In this document: positions 21,210 to 32,765 of the stretch, piece by piece
Numbering within the stretch: the stretch's first letter is position 1
How the letters are laid out: each line of letters starts with the position of its first letter
From: Glomus cerebriforme
Lineage: Eukaryota > Glomeromycota > Glomeromycetes > Glomerales > Glomeraceae
Direction of reading: 5' to 3'
Assembly (NCBI GenBank): GCA_003550305.1
Contig: QKYT01000601.1
Location: 38,512-73,326 of the forward strand
Length of the DNA stretch: 34,815 nucleotides
The notes under the pieces: generated by a model
Told to the model about the DNA's origin: nothing
Database searches by the model: none
What the model saw: the letters and a program-made list of their open reading frames with translations, nothing else
Program-made: the position numbers and the translations under genes

Positions 21210-22674
21210 TTATAAAATTTGAAATATTTCACATTCTTCTACAGTAAAGTCTTCTCCATCTCTAATCGATTTCTCATAAGAAACTTTTTTACTTAAGTTA
21301 CCGTTAAGTCCCCATATATGAAGGTCACCGTCACCAAATGATGGACCGTGACATGTACTCTTAATTACTGCTTTATTTTTATCCCTTACACGACTTATAA
21401 TATGATTTTCAATTTTATTTTTAAAAGAGAATATAAAACTATCTTTAGTAATGCCATATCTGTCATTGGATTTCCACTTAATTGGATTATATCCTCCAAG
21501 AATTTCGCTACTGTTTTTTACTTTAACAATTGTTACAGTTCGAGATTGATTATCACAAATTTTATGAAATTCATCAACTGTAGTTCCATCACGAGATCCA
21601 CGAAATAATAATTTGAATTCATATGGTGAAGTTAACTTGTCTGTCATCTCTAATTTATTTATCCATTTTGAGATTATTTCAACATGTTGATATATAATAA
21701 TTTTTGAATCAATTTTGTTAGTTATACGAGGTTTTGATTTATCATTTGGTTTGCTATAAGGATTCAGATTTAAAAATGTTTTCATTAACTCATCACGCAA
21801 TTCCTTTGGAAGAATTTTTCTATAAGGATACACTTTATCTGAAAATTCTCCAGAAGTTAAATTATAAAATCTAATAAATGGAATAATTTGTTGTAAGGTA
21901 TTTTTTAAAGTATTAAAATCTTCTTTTGAATAATTACTGACATCAGAAGGAAGTGCTGGATTTTGTGCAAGTCCCCAATTAAGTACATGTTCCCAAATTT
22001 GAATTTCATTCATTTGAAGAGTATCATTTTGGATAATTGAAATCAAAAGTTTTTCTGGAATTGAAAAGAAATTTTGTGAGTTAAATATCTTTTCTGGCTC
22101 TTTTGATATTAAATCAGTACAATATTTTTGAAGTTCTGAGAAAGAATCATTTTCAAAACTTGTTTGATATATCAAATAAAAATTTTGTTTTATCCAATCT
22201 GTTTTATTTTCGATCAAAAATGATTGTATATATGTGATTAATTCCTGAAGACTTAGTTCATTGGCTGCAAATAATATTTTAAATATATCAAAAGTATCAT
22301 ATTCTTCCAATAAAAGTCTTCCACCATAAATATACCTAAAATAAAATATTTCGTGGATATTAAAAATATATTTTATTTAGAATAACTACTATTTATTATT
22401 ATATTCTTTATTACCTTAAAATTATTTGAAAAATTTCCGGTAAAATATTTGATAATTTAATTTGTACCAAGGTTCCATCATTTTTCTTTTTAATAGTTGA
22501 TAAAATCCTTCGTAAATAAGGAGAACGATAATGTAAAATAACCATATGAGCACGAAATATTTTTACGTAAGGGTCATTACCAACTTCTATAGTAATATCA
22601 TAATATTCTTCATCATTTAAAATTTCAAGTAAATTTTGTGATAATTTTGGTAAAAGTTTATTGTCAACCATCAT
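21210..22674 (-). CDS. BTB-BACK-TLDc protein, copy 2
   Basis: Exon 1 22674-22415, intron 22414-22336, exon 2 22335-21210, giving 461 residues (one fewer if the second Met is used). Domain order is the same as copy 1: BTB (YYDITIEVGNDPYVKIFRAH…), BACK (DIFKILFAANELSLQELITY…), TLDc (YEFKLLFRGSRDGTT, SEILGGYNPIKWKS, SFGDGDLHIWGL, VEECEIFQIL). Splice sites and frames are intact. It is closer to copy 3 than to copy 1: both carry TLVQIKL in the BTB part and share an almost identical intron. The product is probably a cytosolic adaptor. Its partner is not known. Confidence 0.9.
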
Positions 22675-24118
22675 TGTATTTAATAAAAGGATTGAAAAGA
22701 AAAAAAGGTTTGTGAACGTGCAACGTTAAATTTTATTTTCAAGCATGTGACTAAATTCTGCATAATATTAAGTTACACTAAATTTTTTTCACCAATTATA
22801 TAATAATGTTAAATTTAAGAAATAATTCAATGATTCGATGATTAAATGATGTGAACCTAATTATAATAGTGAATTGGAAAATCGATTGTTGTAGATCGTT
22901 CGTTATACTAACTGATAAATCTGGTTAGTGCAGTTCATATAAAAAACATTTTATTCATAAAATCGATTTAAGTGATCCTCAAATTTAGATAATTTTCAAA
23001 CCTGAATAATAATTCAGTATAATGCAACCATTCTTGTATGAAAATTTTAAGTTGTGTAAGATTGGTTTTTTGAAAAAAAAAAAAAAATACAAGCGTAAAA
23101 ATTTTTTTAAAATTTAACGAATTTGTATGAACCAATTATCATTTGCTCTCCCTTTGTTCATAATAATCATAGCAAACTTTTTTCAACTAATTATATTTTA
23201 ATTATGTTAAAAAAAATGTATTACAATATATTTTTTTATATTATAATAATAAAGAGCTATATAAACATATTTTTTTCAAAACATATTAAAATTTTATCCT
23301 ACTATTATTCTAAAGGAAGTATAACTATATTTAATTATGCTAATTTTACCATATTGTGAACCCTTCCATATTAACTTGCTTATACTTTATTAACATTTTT
23401 CAAGTTTTACTAATACTTTATTTTACTACCAACTCTCTCATCACAATCAATACCGTTACAACTCTTTTTACCAGCGTCATTATTTTCAATTTTGCCCGCA
23501 TCTGGCTATTGTTTCCTGTTTTGCTAATTACTAATTCCTCCCTTTACACTATTTTTCATTTTACTAAATCACAACCATTTACCATCACTTCTTTTATTCT
23601 GGTACCATTCTTGCATTATTTCTCTCACCTGTATTGCTAGAAACACCTGATAAAAGAAGCATTTTCCATTTGATTATAATCATAGTTGATATTTAAACGG
23701 AAATCATTCACTTGATTACCATAAATAGTCGCGAATATCCATTTATCTTATGTAATATCAACATTCTTCTTTTTGTTTTCAATTTTGAATGTGTCATATT
23801 TTTACAGGAATTCTTCTTAGTAACCTCTTTTGGTATTAATCTAAGTTATATAAGCAACAAAAAAATGGTACTGCAATTAATTATGGATAACTCAAAATTT
23901 AAAATCCGTTTATAACTTTATAACACATACCTTATTATCTTCATTTTTATTATCTTTAATTTTCATTCTCACAAAGTGAAGCTTTTTTGGGTTAAAGTCA
24001 TTATGTATTTCTATCCTCAGATTTCTTCTTATTTCTTTTGTCCTCCATGATAATCACTTTAGTCTTCATGAACGTCATAATATACAAATATATAAGGAAA
24101 TAAAGATACAAGGAAAGA
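22675..24118. other. Intergenic DNA with a possible TLDc scrap
   Basis: No intact gene. Around 23345-23372 the words TGTGAACCCTTCCATAT match the TLDc pseudogene at 4050-4068. On the minus strand they read LIWKGSQYGK, like the 'GYNPLIWK' strand of TLDc. This is too short to call with certainty. Confidence 0.35.
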
Positions 24119-24224
24119 ACGAGGGATTTCTAATCTATACCAAACCAGCCAGTTAGGACTGGTTTTTTCTTGCCTGTAACGAGGAAAGTTAACTCATAAA
24201 CAGTATAAGGAAGATAAAGAGGAT
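24119..24224 (-). repeat. Dispersed repeat copy B (inverted)
   Basis: This is the reverse complement of the repeat at 25766-25895: GAGGGATTTCTAATC, ACCAAACCAGCCAGTTAGGA, TTGCCTG and CAGTATAAGGAAGATAAAGAGG. The internal inverted words (AACCAGCC / GGACTGGTT) can form a short hairpin. It lies 55 bases upstream of the Sel1 pseudogene. Confidence 0.75.
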
Positions 24225-24278
24225 TTAAAAAAATTCTTAAAGAGTTGCAATATCACAAAGTAAATATTTTCAAATTTA

Positions 24279-25060
24279 ATGGTCAGTATTTTTAATCTCT
24301 CTGAAAAAGGAAATCAAGACGCACAGTTTTGTTTAGCAACTTGTTATATGGATGGAATAGCAACAAAAAAGGTAAAAAAAAAAAAAAGCATTTGACTGAT
24401 TTGACTGATTTTTAAAATCTGATTATTCAGTTATTCATAATGAAAAGCAAAGAATATTTGAGGAGGAATTAAAACTTCGCAATTATAAGTGACTCAATAG
24501 CACAAAATTATATGGGATACAATTATCAAAATGGTATAGGAGCAAATAAAAATGAAAAGAAAGCATTTGAATGGTATTCGAAATCAGCCGAAAAAGGGTT
24601 TGCAGCGGCACAAAATAATTTAGTAGTTTGATATCAATATAAAAAGAAACTGTTAAGAATGGAATAAAAGCATTTGAATGGTACGTAAAATCGGCTATTG
24701 CAAGGATTTCTAATGAACAATGTAATGTAGGTTTCTGTTGTAAGTATAGGAACAGATAAAAATGAGACAAAAGCATTTGAATGGTTTCTTGAAAAAGTAG
24801 ACGAATTTTTTGTACTAATTCTTCTAATTACTGTACAAAATAATTTAGGAAATTATTATCCCCATGGTAAAAGTACAGATAAAAATAAAATAAAATCATT
24901 TGAATGGTACTGAAGGTGGATATGCATTGCACAAAATTATGTGGAAGATTGTTATCACTATTGTTATTTTTTTTAGAATTGATAAAAATATTGATGCAAT
25001 TTAATGGTATAAAAAGCTTCAGATAATAGAATCAAAGAAACAAAGGATAAGTTTGACAAT
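24279..25060 (+). pseudogene. Sel1-repeat protein, decayed
   Basis: Beginning at an ATG at 24279, one frame reads SEKGNQDAQFCLATCYMDGI before a poly-A run and stops. A second frame (24492-24630) carries AQNYMGYNYQNGIGANKNEK, KAFEWYSKSAEKGFAAAQNN, a textbook Sel1 repeat. Weaker repeats with KAFEWY-like cores recur to about 25000 in changing frames. Several stops and frameshifts show that it is not functional. Sel1 proteins act as scaffolds and are often joined to kinases in these fungi, but no kinase part is visible here. Confidence 0.75.
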
Positions 25061-25765
25061 ATTTGGTCAGGAATTCAGGATTAATTGTCACATATATAAT
25101 GAATATTCTCTTATTAAACTAATAAATCAAAAATAAAAATATTTCGACTTTATAATCGCTAAAAATATAATTTATAAAATTACTTCTAGCATTCTTTTTA
25201 TAAAATAAACATTTCTTGAAAATTAAAAATAATAATTGTAAGTTCCAGACTCAGGCATGCCCAAATGAAGCTGTTTATCCTATTTTTTTTTAAAAAAAAA
25301 GATTAGAATAAAGTGTTCTTATCTTCTTTAAAAAGAATTAGAGCAAGATGCATAGCCTCCACTCTTTTATGTGGATGAACAAATGGGATTTAATGGCACA
25401 TTTCACACCATAATTTTGATGATGATTATCGTGATTGTATTCTATTGATGGTTAAATTTGCTTATGAAACAAACAAATCAAATTCCAGAATCACATAAAT
25501 TAATTAAATTATGTTCTTATTAAATTTTTAGATGACGTAAGATGTAAAAAATATTAACTGTGACTCATGTATACCATTATACTTTATTTGGCTAGCCCAT
25601 TACTAAATTAAGTATTGAGTACAAATTTTGAAAATATGACATAATAAGCTATTCTCATGACATATCATTTGTAAATTTTAAAAAATAAAATTTATAAATA
25701 TCACCATTTTTTCATTTTTTTTTTCAAGAGATTATTTACATTAGTGAAGATTTTCCTTTTGATTC

Positions 25766-25895
25766 CTCTTATCTTCCTTATACTGTATATAGAGGTTTTC
25801 CTCGTATCAGGCAAGGAAAAACCAGTCAGATAGTCGAGTATCTCCTAACTGGCTGGTTTGGTTTAGATTAGTATTCCCCTCTTTATTTTCTTATA
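25766..25895 (+). repeat. Dispersed repeat copy C
   Basis: The best-preserved copy: CTTATCTTCCTTATACTGTA, CAGGCAAGGAAAAACCAGTC, GAGTATCTCCTAACTGGCTG and TTCCCCTCTTTATTTTC. The words AACCAGTC and GGCTGGTT form an internal inverted repeat around a loop of about 20 bases. It leads directly into the tandem array that begins about ten bases downstream. Confidence 0.8.
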
Positions 25896-25904
25896 TTTAT
25901 GTTT

Positions 25905-26700
25905 ATGAAGCAATGTTAAAGATATTAAAGAGACCATTATGATGGGAAGATTTTGCAAGATTATGAAAGAAAAAGAAGAAAGAAATACTACTTTGAGATA
26001 AAATTAGAAATATGTGACAACTTTGAGGAGATAATCAAACCGTTTCAGCGTGTTGGATTGTAAGAAATTAAAGCTTTATTTAAGAAAAGAATATTATTAA
26101 GCAACGTTAAAGATTAAAGAAATCGTCATTATGAGAAGATTTCAAGATGATAAAAGAAACAGAAGAAAGAAATACTACGTCAAGATAAATTAGAAATATG
26201 TAATAACTTTAAGAAAGAAATATTTAAGATAATCAACCCATTTTTTAAGAAAAGAATATTATGAAGCAATGTTAAAGATTAAAGAGATTATCATGATGGG
26301 AAGATTTTGCAATATGACAAAAGAAACCAGGAGAAAGGAATACTACGACAAGATAAATTAGAAATATATAATAACTTTAAGAAAGAAATATTTAAGATAA
26401 TCAACCCATTTTTTAAGAAAAGAATATTATGAAGCAATGTTAAAGATTAAAGAGATTATCATGATGGGAAGATTTTGCAATATGACAAAAGAAACCAGGA
26501 GAAAGAAATACTACGACAAGATAAATTAAAAATATGTAATAACTTTAAGAAAGAAATATTTAAGATAATCAACCCATTTTTTAAGAAAAGAATATTATGA
26601 AGCAGTGTTAAAGATTAAAGAGATTATCATGATGGGAAGATTTTGAAATATGGTAAAAGAAAACAGGAGAAAGAAATACATAAATATACAAACAGATAAT
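25905..26700 (+). repeat. Tandem array of about five 165-190-bp units
   Basis: Units start at about 25912, 26099, 26263, 26432 and 26600 with GAAGCAATGTTAAAGATTAA. They contain GAGATTATCATGATGGGAAG and end with CCCATTTTTTAAGAAAAGAA. The two units at 26263 and 26432 are nearly identical and the outer units are more diverged. The segment ATGATGGGAAGATTT corresponds to the ATGGGAGATTTCAA (GDFN) of copy A at 20365, so the unit looks like an amplified piece of the same retroelement. No intact frame spans a unit. Confidence 0.8.
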
Positions 26701-27229
26701 CGATAAAGAAGTATAAACTCAAGATAACAGAGAAAATACGGAAAGAAAATGTGGAAATGAAAGAAAAGGACAAAAAACAAGTTAAAGAAATAATAAGTAA
26801 AGAGAATATTTGCTAAAAGAAGACTCTGATAAAAGATTAAAAAGATAAGAAATATAATAAATGAATGGACTTCAAAATAACAGATAAGGAAATCAAAGAA
26901 CATTTTTAAGAATGGATAGATAAAATCAAAGAAGAGACAAATGACAAGAAGAATTTGAATAAAAAAGGAAAATTATAATAGTAAAGGATAATGAAAGAAT
27001 ACAAAAAGTAAAGATCAGAAGATGGAAAAATACAAAAATTTATTTTTAGTAATTTTATTTTTATTTTAATAATTTACATTATTTACAGATTAATAAATAT
27101 AAATTTTTTTATGTATTTTTTTTTTATTAACAGTTAAAGTAAAAATAAAATAACAGATAATATAATTTTTTTAAATTTTTGAATCAGTTTTGGTCAGATA
27201 ATTTAACGGATAACGAAAGTGAGAAATTA
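26701..27229. other. Purine-rich, probably retroelement-derived DNA
   Basis: A- and G-rich sequence after the tandem array, with many lysine/glutamate codons on the plus strand but stops throughout. Probably a decayed element tail. Nothing more can be supported. Confidence 0.4.
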
Positions 27230-27790
27230 TTAATTATTTGGCCGAAACAATAGACGATGATGAACTAGCACTGGATCTGGATATAAATATGTTACAGCAG
27301 CATGCTTCCTGTCATTTAAACAGACATTGTATTTACGCTCGTAGATTAACAAGAGGGCTCTATAACAAAATTTATTTGCTACAATTTGAAACTGGACCAG
27401 AATGCATAGAATCCCATAAAAACCCCTTACATTTTCATGAAGCGTCTGCTTGGACAGCATTTATATTGAGTTTGGGATGAGTTGACTGTTGAACAAAAAA
27501 AGTATGTTTTGAGCCAAATTGTTGACACATTGTTCGATTTATGGATGAAATGTCAGTTCAAAGAGATCGGTTGTCTTTACATGGATGAACAATCTTCAAG
27601 TGATTCATTTTCAGCGACGTCAACTTTCCGATCCGAATAGGACCTGTTGTGAATTCTTTATTTTATTCTGAATGAAGAGATTCCATTCCTAGTTTCACCG
27701 GCCCTTTTACAGTAATACCAAAGTTCAAATTCCAATTCATATTTGTCATCAGCAGATAAATTATCAGACACAGAGGTAAAGATTCCTAAT
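27230..27790 (+). pseudogene. APH-like (aminoglycoside phosphotransferase fold) kinase, decayed
   Basis: A first frame (27237-27477) reads CIYARRLTRGLYNKIYLLQF and ESHKNPLHFHEASAWTAFIL before a stop. A shifted frame continues with DELTVEQKKYVLSQIVDTLF and CQFKEIGCLYMDEQ. A third holds RIGPVVNSLFYSE and SIPSFTGPF. The order (glycine-loop-like start, long helix, 'F..IG.LY', 'IGPVV', 'GPF') is that of fungal APH-family phosphotransferases. The catalytic HGD loop is not seen. Frameshifts and stops mark a pseudogene. Confidence 0.6.
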
Positions 27791-28013
27791 CATTTACGTA
27801 GCATCAATATATTGTGAACTTAAATTTAGAGATTATAATTTTTCTTGGCAACAAGCTTCTGTTATAGCATTTCACATGTGGAATAATGGATCAAGTCCAA
27901 AGAAAAATTCGGCTAATGATATTAACAAAGATTATTTTCGGAAATTGAAACCTAGAGCTATGAAGCATTGGAAATCAGAGGGAATTTTGTATATGGAATT
28001 TTTAAAAACGTGA
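27786..28013 (+). pseudogene. HMG-box-like remnant
   Basis: One frame runs to a TGA at 28011-28013 and reads YVASIYCELKFRDYNFSWQQ, ASVIAFHMWNNGSS and DYFRKLKPRAMKHW. The spacing of Tyr/Phe, 'S…IA..MW' and 'YF..L…A..H' is that of an HMG box of the MATA/mating type-like class expanded in these fungi. No start codon or upstream basic arm is visible, and the DNA before it is the APH pseudogene. The family call is by pattern only. Confidence 0.45.
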
Positions 28014-29254
28014 TTCTTTTTAAGAAATTTTACTTACAAATTTGACTTGAGATTTAACAATACCCAATGTATTTTTGAATAATATAACAATATAGTGTAT
28101 TGTGCAATCATGTTGTGGTCTCCATTTTTGCACTGCGTCAAATTCTGTGGCAAGCTTGTCATAGCTTACTGTCAGAAAATTTAATTGTTATTATGATTAA
28201 TATTTGATTGATTTTATTACAAATTTATTCGGATATATCAGATATGTTAATCGATTTAATTTAAGAATAGTTGTACCTTATTATTGAACAATAAATTTAC
28301 AATGATTTTGGATACTGCAAGTTCAACAGGAACATAAGTTCAAGACACCAAAAAAAGGATTTCAATGTTTATAAAAAATGTTTATAAAAGAATCTAATTG
28401 GTTCTTTGAAACTGAAGGCAGTAATAAATTATTTATTTGAAGCAAATTATTTAATCTAAACTTTGAAATATACTCTATTATTTGATATCGCATGATGCAA
28501 TTTTGATTATGATCTCAATATTATCATTATTAATAAAAGCTTTTGATTTTTTATGGCAATTCTCCCAATTTCAATTTCTAAATTGAATAATGAAAATAAA
28601 AATTAATTTCTTCCATAATCTTTTATGTCTTTTTAAACATATATAAATTTTAAGAAGTTGTATTTGGTATCCTTTTTATTCCTGAATATATATTTGATGC
28701 TGACTAATTTATTGCAAATAACCAATATCCATTGAAATGACTGAGATAACTTATTTCTGTTTATCAGTATTTTTTGTAATATCAAATGTTGGAGCAAATA
28801 AATTATCATTCTTTAAATATAAAGACGTGAAAAATTTTGGTTGATAATCAAGATGCTTCAAAAGCAATAAATATTGGACTGATTTGTGTCCATTATTATG
28901 TGTGTCATCATCTAGATTCTTTCACCCAAGACACTTTTGAATCCTCCGTTCAATATATTTAACAATTTTGACTTTTCAAATCTATTCAAGTAACCATCTG
29001 TTTTCTAATATTCAAATAATTTTATGATTGAAAAATGAGTTTATTTTTTTTTAACGACCAAAATTTAATTTACATATCACTAAAGAATAAAACCACCAAA
29101 AAAAATTATGCATCAAAGACTGAATAAAAATGAAACTAATTTGCAGATAAAATCGGATTATTAAACTAAATTTAATAACTGTGAAATTAAAGTAACTGTC
29201 TTAAGAAATTTTCACAGTTAAATTATTTATACGAATAAAAATTATACAAGCATT
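28014..29254. other. Intergenic DNA, nothing recognised
   Basis: AT-rich 3' flank of copy 3. The last 200 bases before 29255 weakly resemble the flank just past copy 2 (21000-21200), as expected for a duplication. Confidence 0.45.
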
Positions 29255-30713
29255 TTATATGATTTGAAATACTTCACATTCTTCTATAGTAAAGTGTTCT
29301 TCATCTCTAATCGATTTCTCATAAGAACCTTTTTTACTTACTTCACCATCAAATCCCCATATATTAAGGTCATTGATACCAAATGATGGACCGTACCAAC
29401 AATGATTATACATAGCTTTATTTTGTTCCAACACACGACTTAAGATATAATTTTCGATTCTATCATTATTAAAAGAGAATATAAAACTATCTTTAGTAGA
29501 AGCGTACTTGCCATCAGATTTCCATTCAATTGGATTATATCCTCCAAGAATTTCGCTACTATCTTTTACTTTAACAATTGTTACAGTGCGGGATTGATTA
29601 TCACAAATTTCATGAAATTTACTGTTTGTAGCTCCATCACGAGATCCACGAAATAACAATTTAAATTCATATGGAAAAGTTAACTTGTCTGTGATCTCTA
29701 ATCTATTTATCCATTTTGATATTAGCTCAGTATGTTGATATGTAATAATTTTTGAATCAATTTCTTTAAGTATACGAGGTTTTGATTTATTACTTTTCTT
29801 GTTATCATTATCCAAAAATTCTTTTAATAAGTCTAAATATAATTCCTTGGGTAGAATTTTTCTATAAGGAAATACTTTATCTAAAAATTCTTTGGAAGAT
29901 AAATTATGAAATCTAATGAAAGATATACATTGTTGTAAGGTATTCTTTAACGTATTGAAATCTTCTTTTGAATAATTATTGACATCAGAAGGAAGGTCTG
30001 GATTTTGTGCAAGTCCCCATTTAAGAACATGTTCCCAAATTTGAATTTCATTCATTTGAAGAGCATCATTTTGGATAATTGAAATCAAAAGATTTTCTGG
30101 AATTGAAGAGAAATTTTGTGAATTGAATATCTTTTCTGGCTCTCTTGATATTAAATCATTACAGTATTTTTGAAGTTCAGGGAAAGAATCATTTTCAAAA
30201 CTTGTTTGATATATCAAATAAATATTTTGTTCCATCCAACTCGTTTTGTTTTCGATCAAAAATGATTGTATATATGTGATTAATTCCTGAAGGCTAAGTT
30301 CACAGGCCGCAAGTAGTAATTTAATAATATCCGAAGTATCCAATTCTTCTAAAGAAAGACTTCCGCCATAAATATACCTAAAATAAAATATTTCGTGAAT
30401 ATTAAAAATATATTTCATTTAAAATAGTTACTATTTATTATTATATTCTTTATTACCTTAAAACTATTTGAAAAATTTCCGGTAAAATATTTGGTAATTT
30501 AATTTGTACCAAGGTTCCATCATTTTTCCTTTTATTAGTTGATAAAATTCTTCGTAAATAAGGAGAACGATAATATAAAATAACCATATGAGCACGAAAT
30601 ATTTTTACGTAAGGGTCATTACCAACTTCAATCGTAATATCATGATATTCATCATCATTTAAAATTTCAAGTAAATTTTGTGATAATTTTGGTAAAAATT
30701 TATTAGCAACCAT
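29255..30713 (-). CDS. BTB-BACK-TLDc protein, copy 3
   Basis: Exon 1 30713-30457, intron 30456-30378, exon 2 30377-29255, giving 459 residues. BTB (YHDITIEVGNDPYVKIFRAH…), BACK (DIIKLLLAACELSLQELITY…) and TLDc (YEFKLLFRGSRDGAT, SEILGGYNPIEWKS, FGINDLNIWGF, IEECEVFQII) are all complete. Its intron is nearly the same as that of copy 2 over its whole length, so the two genes separated recently. Divergence is greatest in the linker between BACK and TLDc (DNDNKKSNKSK here) and in the surface loops of TLDc. Start chosen at the first ATG of the BTB frame, as in copies 1 and 2. Confidence 0.9.
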
Positions 30714-31383
30714 TATTTTATTATTTAATTTAATTTGAAAGGGGAGAAAGAAAAAGAACTAGTTTGGGAACGTTATTGTAGTACAGTACGTGCAACGTTA
30801 AATTGTATTTTTTATTAGGTTACACTAGAGTGATGATCTTCGTGCTACTATCAGCTATTGATATTGTCCAACAGCAATAAATCTGATTAATGTGGTTGTA
30901 ATTTTTGTTAAATTTGAAAAGTTTACAGGCAAATTTCCTGCATTACAAACGAAGGGCGATCATAATATTGATTTCAAGCTATTGATAATCAATACATTGT
31001 GTAAAATATTCATCATACTGCTGTATAGGTTAGATAAGATGTCAATTAATCATGTTAGCCAGGATTCATGAAAAATTACAGAACTCAAATTAAAACTTCG
31101 AAATCTACTTCAAAATCTTATATTATGATATTTCTTAATATCGGAAATTTAAATTTTTATTAAATGAGAAGTTTATAAAAATTAATATTCAATTAATTAC
31201 AACTAGGTAGGGAACGTTTCCAGGAACCATTGTTGAGTCCGGAGGGATTAATATTTGATCAATACTTGCTGCCACACATGAGAANCAAATACCCTAACCC
31301 ACTAAATCCTAATCCTTTACCCTCCTAATATAATTTTAAGATATAACTCTAATCTAACCAGAATAAATTTAAATAATTAATGG
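30714..31383. other. Intergenic DNA, nothing recognised
   Basis: Upstream flank of copy 3. It shares a GTGCAACGTTAAATT segment with the upstream flank of copy 2 (near 22718). No other feature seen. Confidence 0.5.
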
Positions 31384-31422
31384 TCATGTGTAGGGCCTGC
31401 CAAAGGCAGGCCCTACGCATGA
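31384..31422. repeat. GC-rich hairpin: 18-bp arms, 3-base loop
   Basis: The arms 31384-31401 and 31405-31422 are inverted copies with one T-G pair at position 6. The core GTAGGGCCTGCC pairs with GGCAGGCCCTAC around the loop AAA. It is far more GC-rich than all DNA around it. No poly-U tail follows and no gene ends nearby, so a terminator is not indicated. Confidence 0.85.
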
Positions 31423-32478
31423 TACTTTAAGTATTAGTGAAGTGAATAACGAATAATAGATATGATTANTATTTTAAAATTTTATTATGTATATTTTTAT
31501 AATAAAACAAATAAAATAATAAAATTTATTATTAGTTTTAAAATCTTTAATAATGAATAATAAAAAAAACATATAAAGAAAAAAGGAAATTCTATTTTGG
31601 AAATATTAATGTAACAAAAGAAAAAAAAATAAATAGAATCTTTAAGATATAGATGGAAAAAATGGGAATACATGTATCAAAAGAAGAGGTAGCAATGCTA
31701 CAAGGTTTTGAATGAAATAAGTACCAGAATAAGATGAGGTTTTACTAACGATAGGGGCTAGATCCNTAGAGAAATAAGAGAATNTTTAGATATAAATGGA
31801 TCAACAGCAGTGTTAATAAGAATTTGTTTCAAGAAAAAACATAAAAATTTATTATAAGTAAAATTAAAAGTTATAGCGATTCATGACTAATTAATCTAAA
31901 GACACGGCATACATAATTGGTTACTGCAGACTATTTGTGTATTTGTGTAAAAATGGTCTATCAGTAAAAGGGTAAAAGGCGGAATTGTGGAATTGAGGCT
32001 TCCGCTTAACTTTATAATCACAAAAAAAAAAACCTGTATTCATCAAGGTATCATTATTTTATTTATTTATTTTTTTTTTTACAATTTTAGTTGGATAGAT
32101 TTATATCAAAATTGTAAAAAATATAAAACTTTTCATTAATCACAAAATAACTATTTGACATTTTTATTCAATGAATGAAATTTCCTATAAACTATAATTA
32201 ATATCAAATGGTAAATAATAATTTAACCAAAAATAAAATTAGGACATGAGTAATAACTGCGANNATCAAATGATTTTGACTTGTGATATGGTCATATTAT
32301 TCGTAATTATAAAATCAAGTACAATATTGACGTTTTAATAATCAACCTTATTAATATACACTCATATGATGTAAATATTTGATCTTACGCCATCCGGCTA
32401 TAAATCAATAATAAAAATTACATAATATACTCATGACTCATCCTTTATAAATTTTACAAAAAGCAATTCTCAAAAATG
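31423..32478. other. Intergenic DNA, nothing recognised
   Basis: AT-rich, with several single Ns. No gene can be supported. Confidence 0.5.
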
Positions 32479-32486
32479 TATAAATA
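32479..32486 (+). promoter_or_regulatory. TATA box before a CT-rich leader-like repeat
   Basis: TATAAATA is followed by CCTCCTCC and a pyrimidine-rich stretch, as in strong fungal promoters. No coding frame follows within 1 kb. The downstream product, if any, is unknown. Confidence 0.35.
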
Positions 32487-32549
32487 CCTCCTCCACTTTT
32501 CATTTTCTTTTCATAAATTTTCTTTATTTTTTTTTCAAAAACTATAACT

Positions 32550-32765
32550 TCCTTTAAATTCCTTTAAACTCCCTTAAACTTTTCCTTTAAATTTCTCCTT
32601 TAAATTTTCCTTTTAAACTTTCTTTTAAACCTTCCTTTTAAACTTCTCCTTTAAACTTCTCCTTTAAACTTTCCTTTTAAACTTTCCTTTTAAACCTTCC
32701 TTTTAAACTTCTCCTTTAAACTTCTCCTTTAAACTTTCCTTTTAAACTTCCCCTTTAAACTTCCC
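32550..32765. repeat. CT-rich minisatellite with TTTAAAC units
   Basis: About 15 units of 12-14 bases, variants of TTCCTTTTAAACT, one after another. They end exactly where dispersed repeat copy D begins. Two slightly longer sub-blocks recur, which suggests growth by duplication. Confidence 0.85.

Noticed and set aside
26595..26903. Minus-strand frame very rich in Phe, Leu and Ile that looks like a membrane protein
   Set aside because: It is the complement of purine-rich repeat DNA, which always yields hydrophobic codons. No conserved motif is present.
31295..31330. CCCTAACCC and CCTAATCC words resembling a fungal telomere repeat
   Set aside because: Only one and a half imperfect copies, internal to the window and without an array.
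31384..31422. Rho-independent-type terminator
   Set aside because: The hairpin is strong but no T-run follows, no gene ends nearby, and the organism is a eukaryote.
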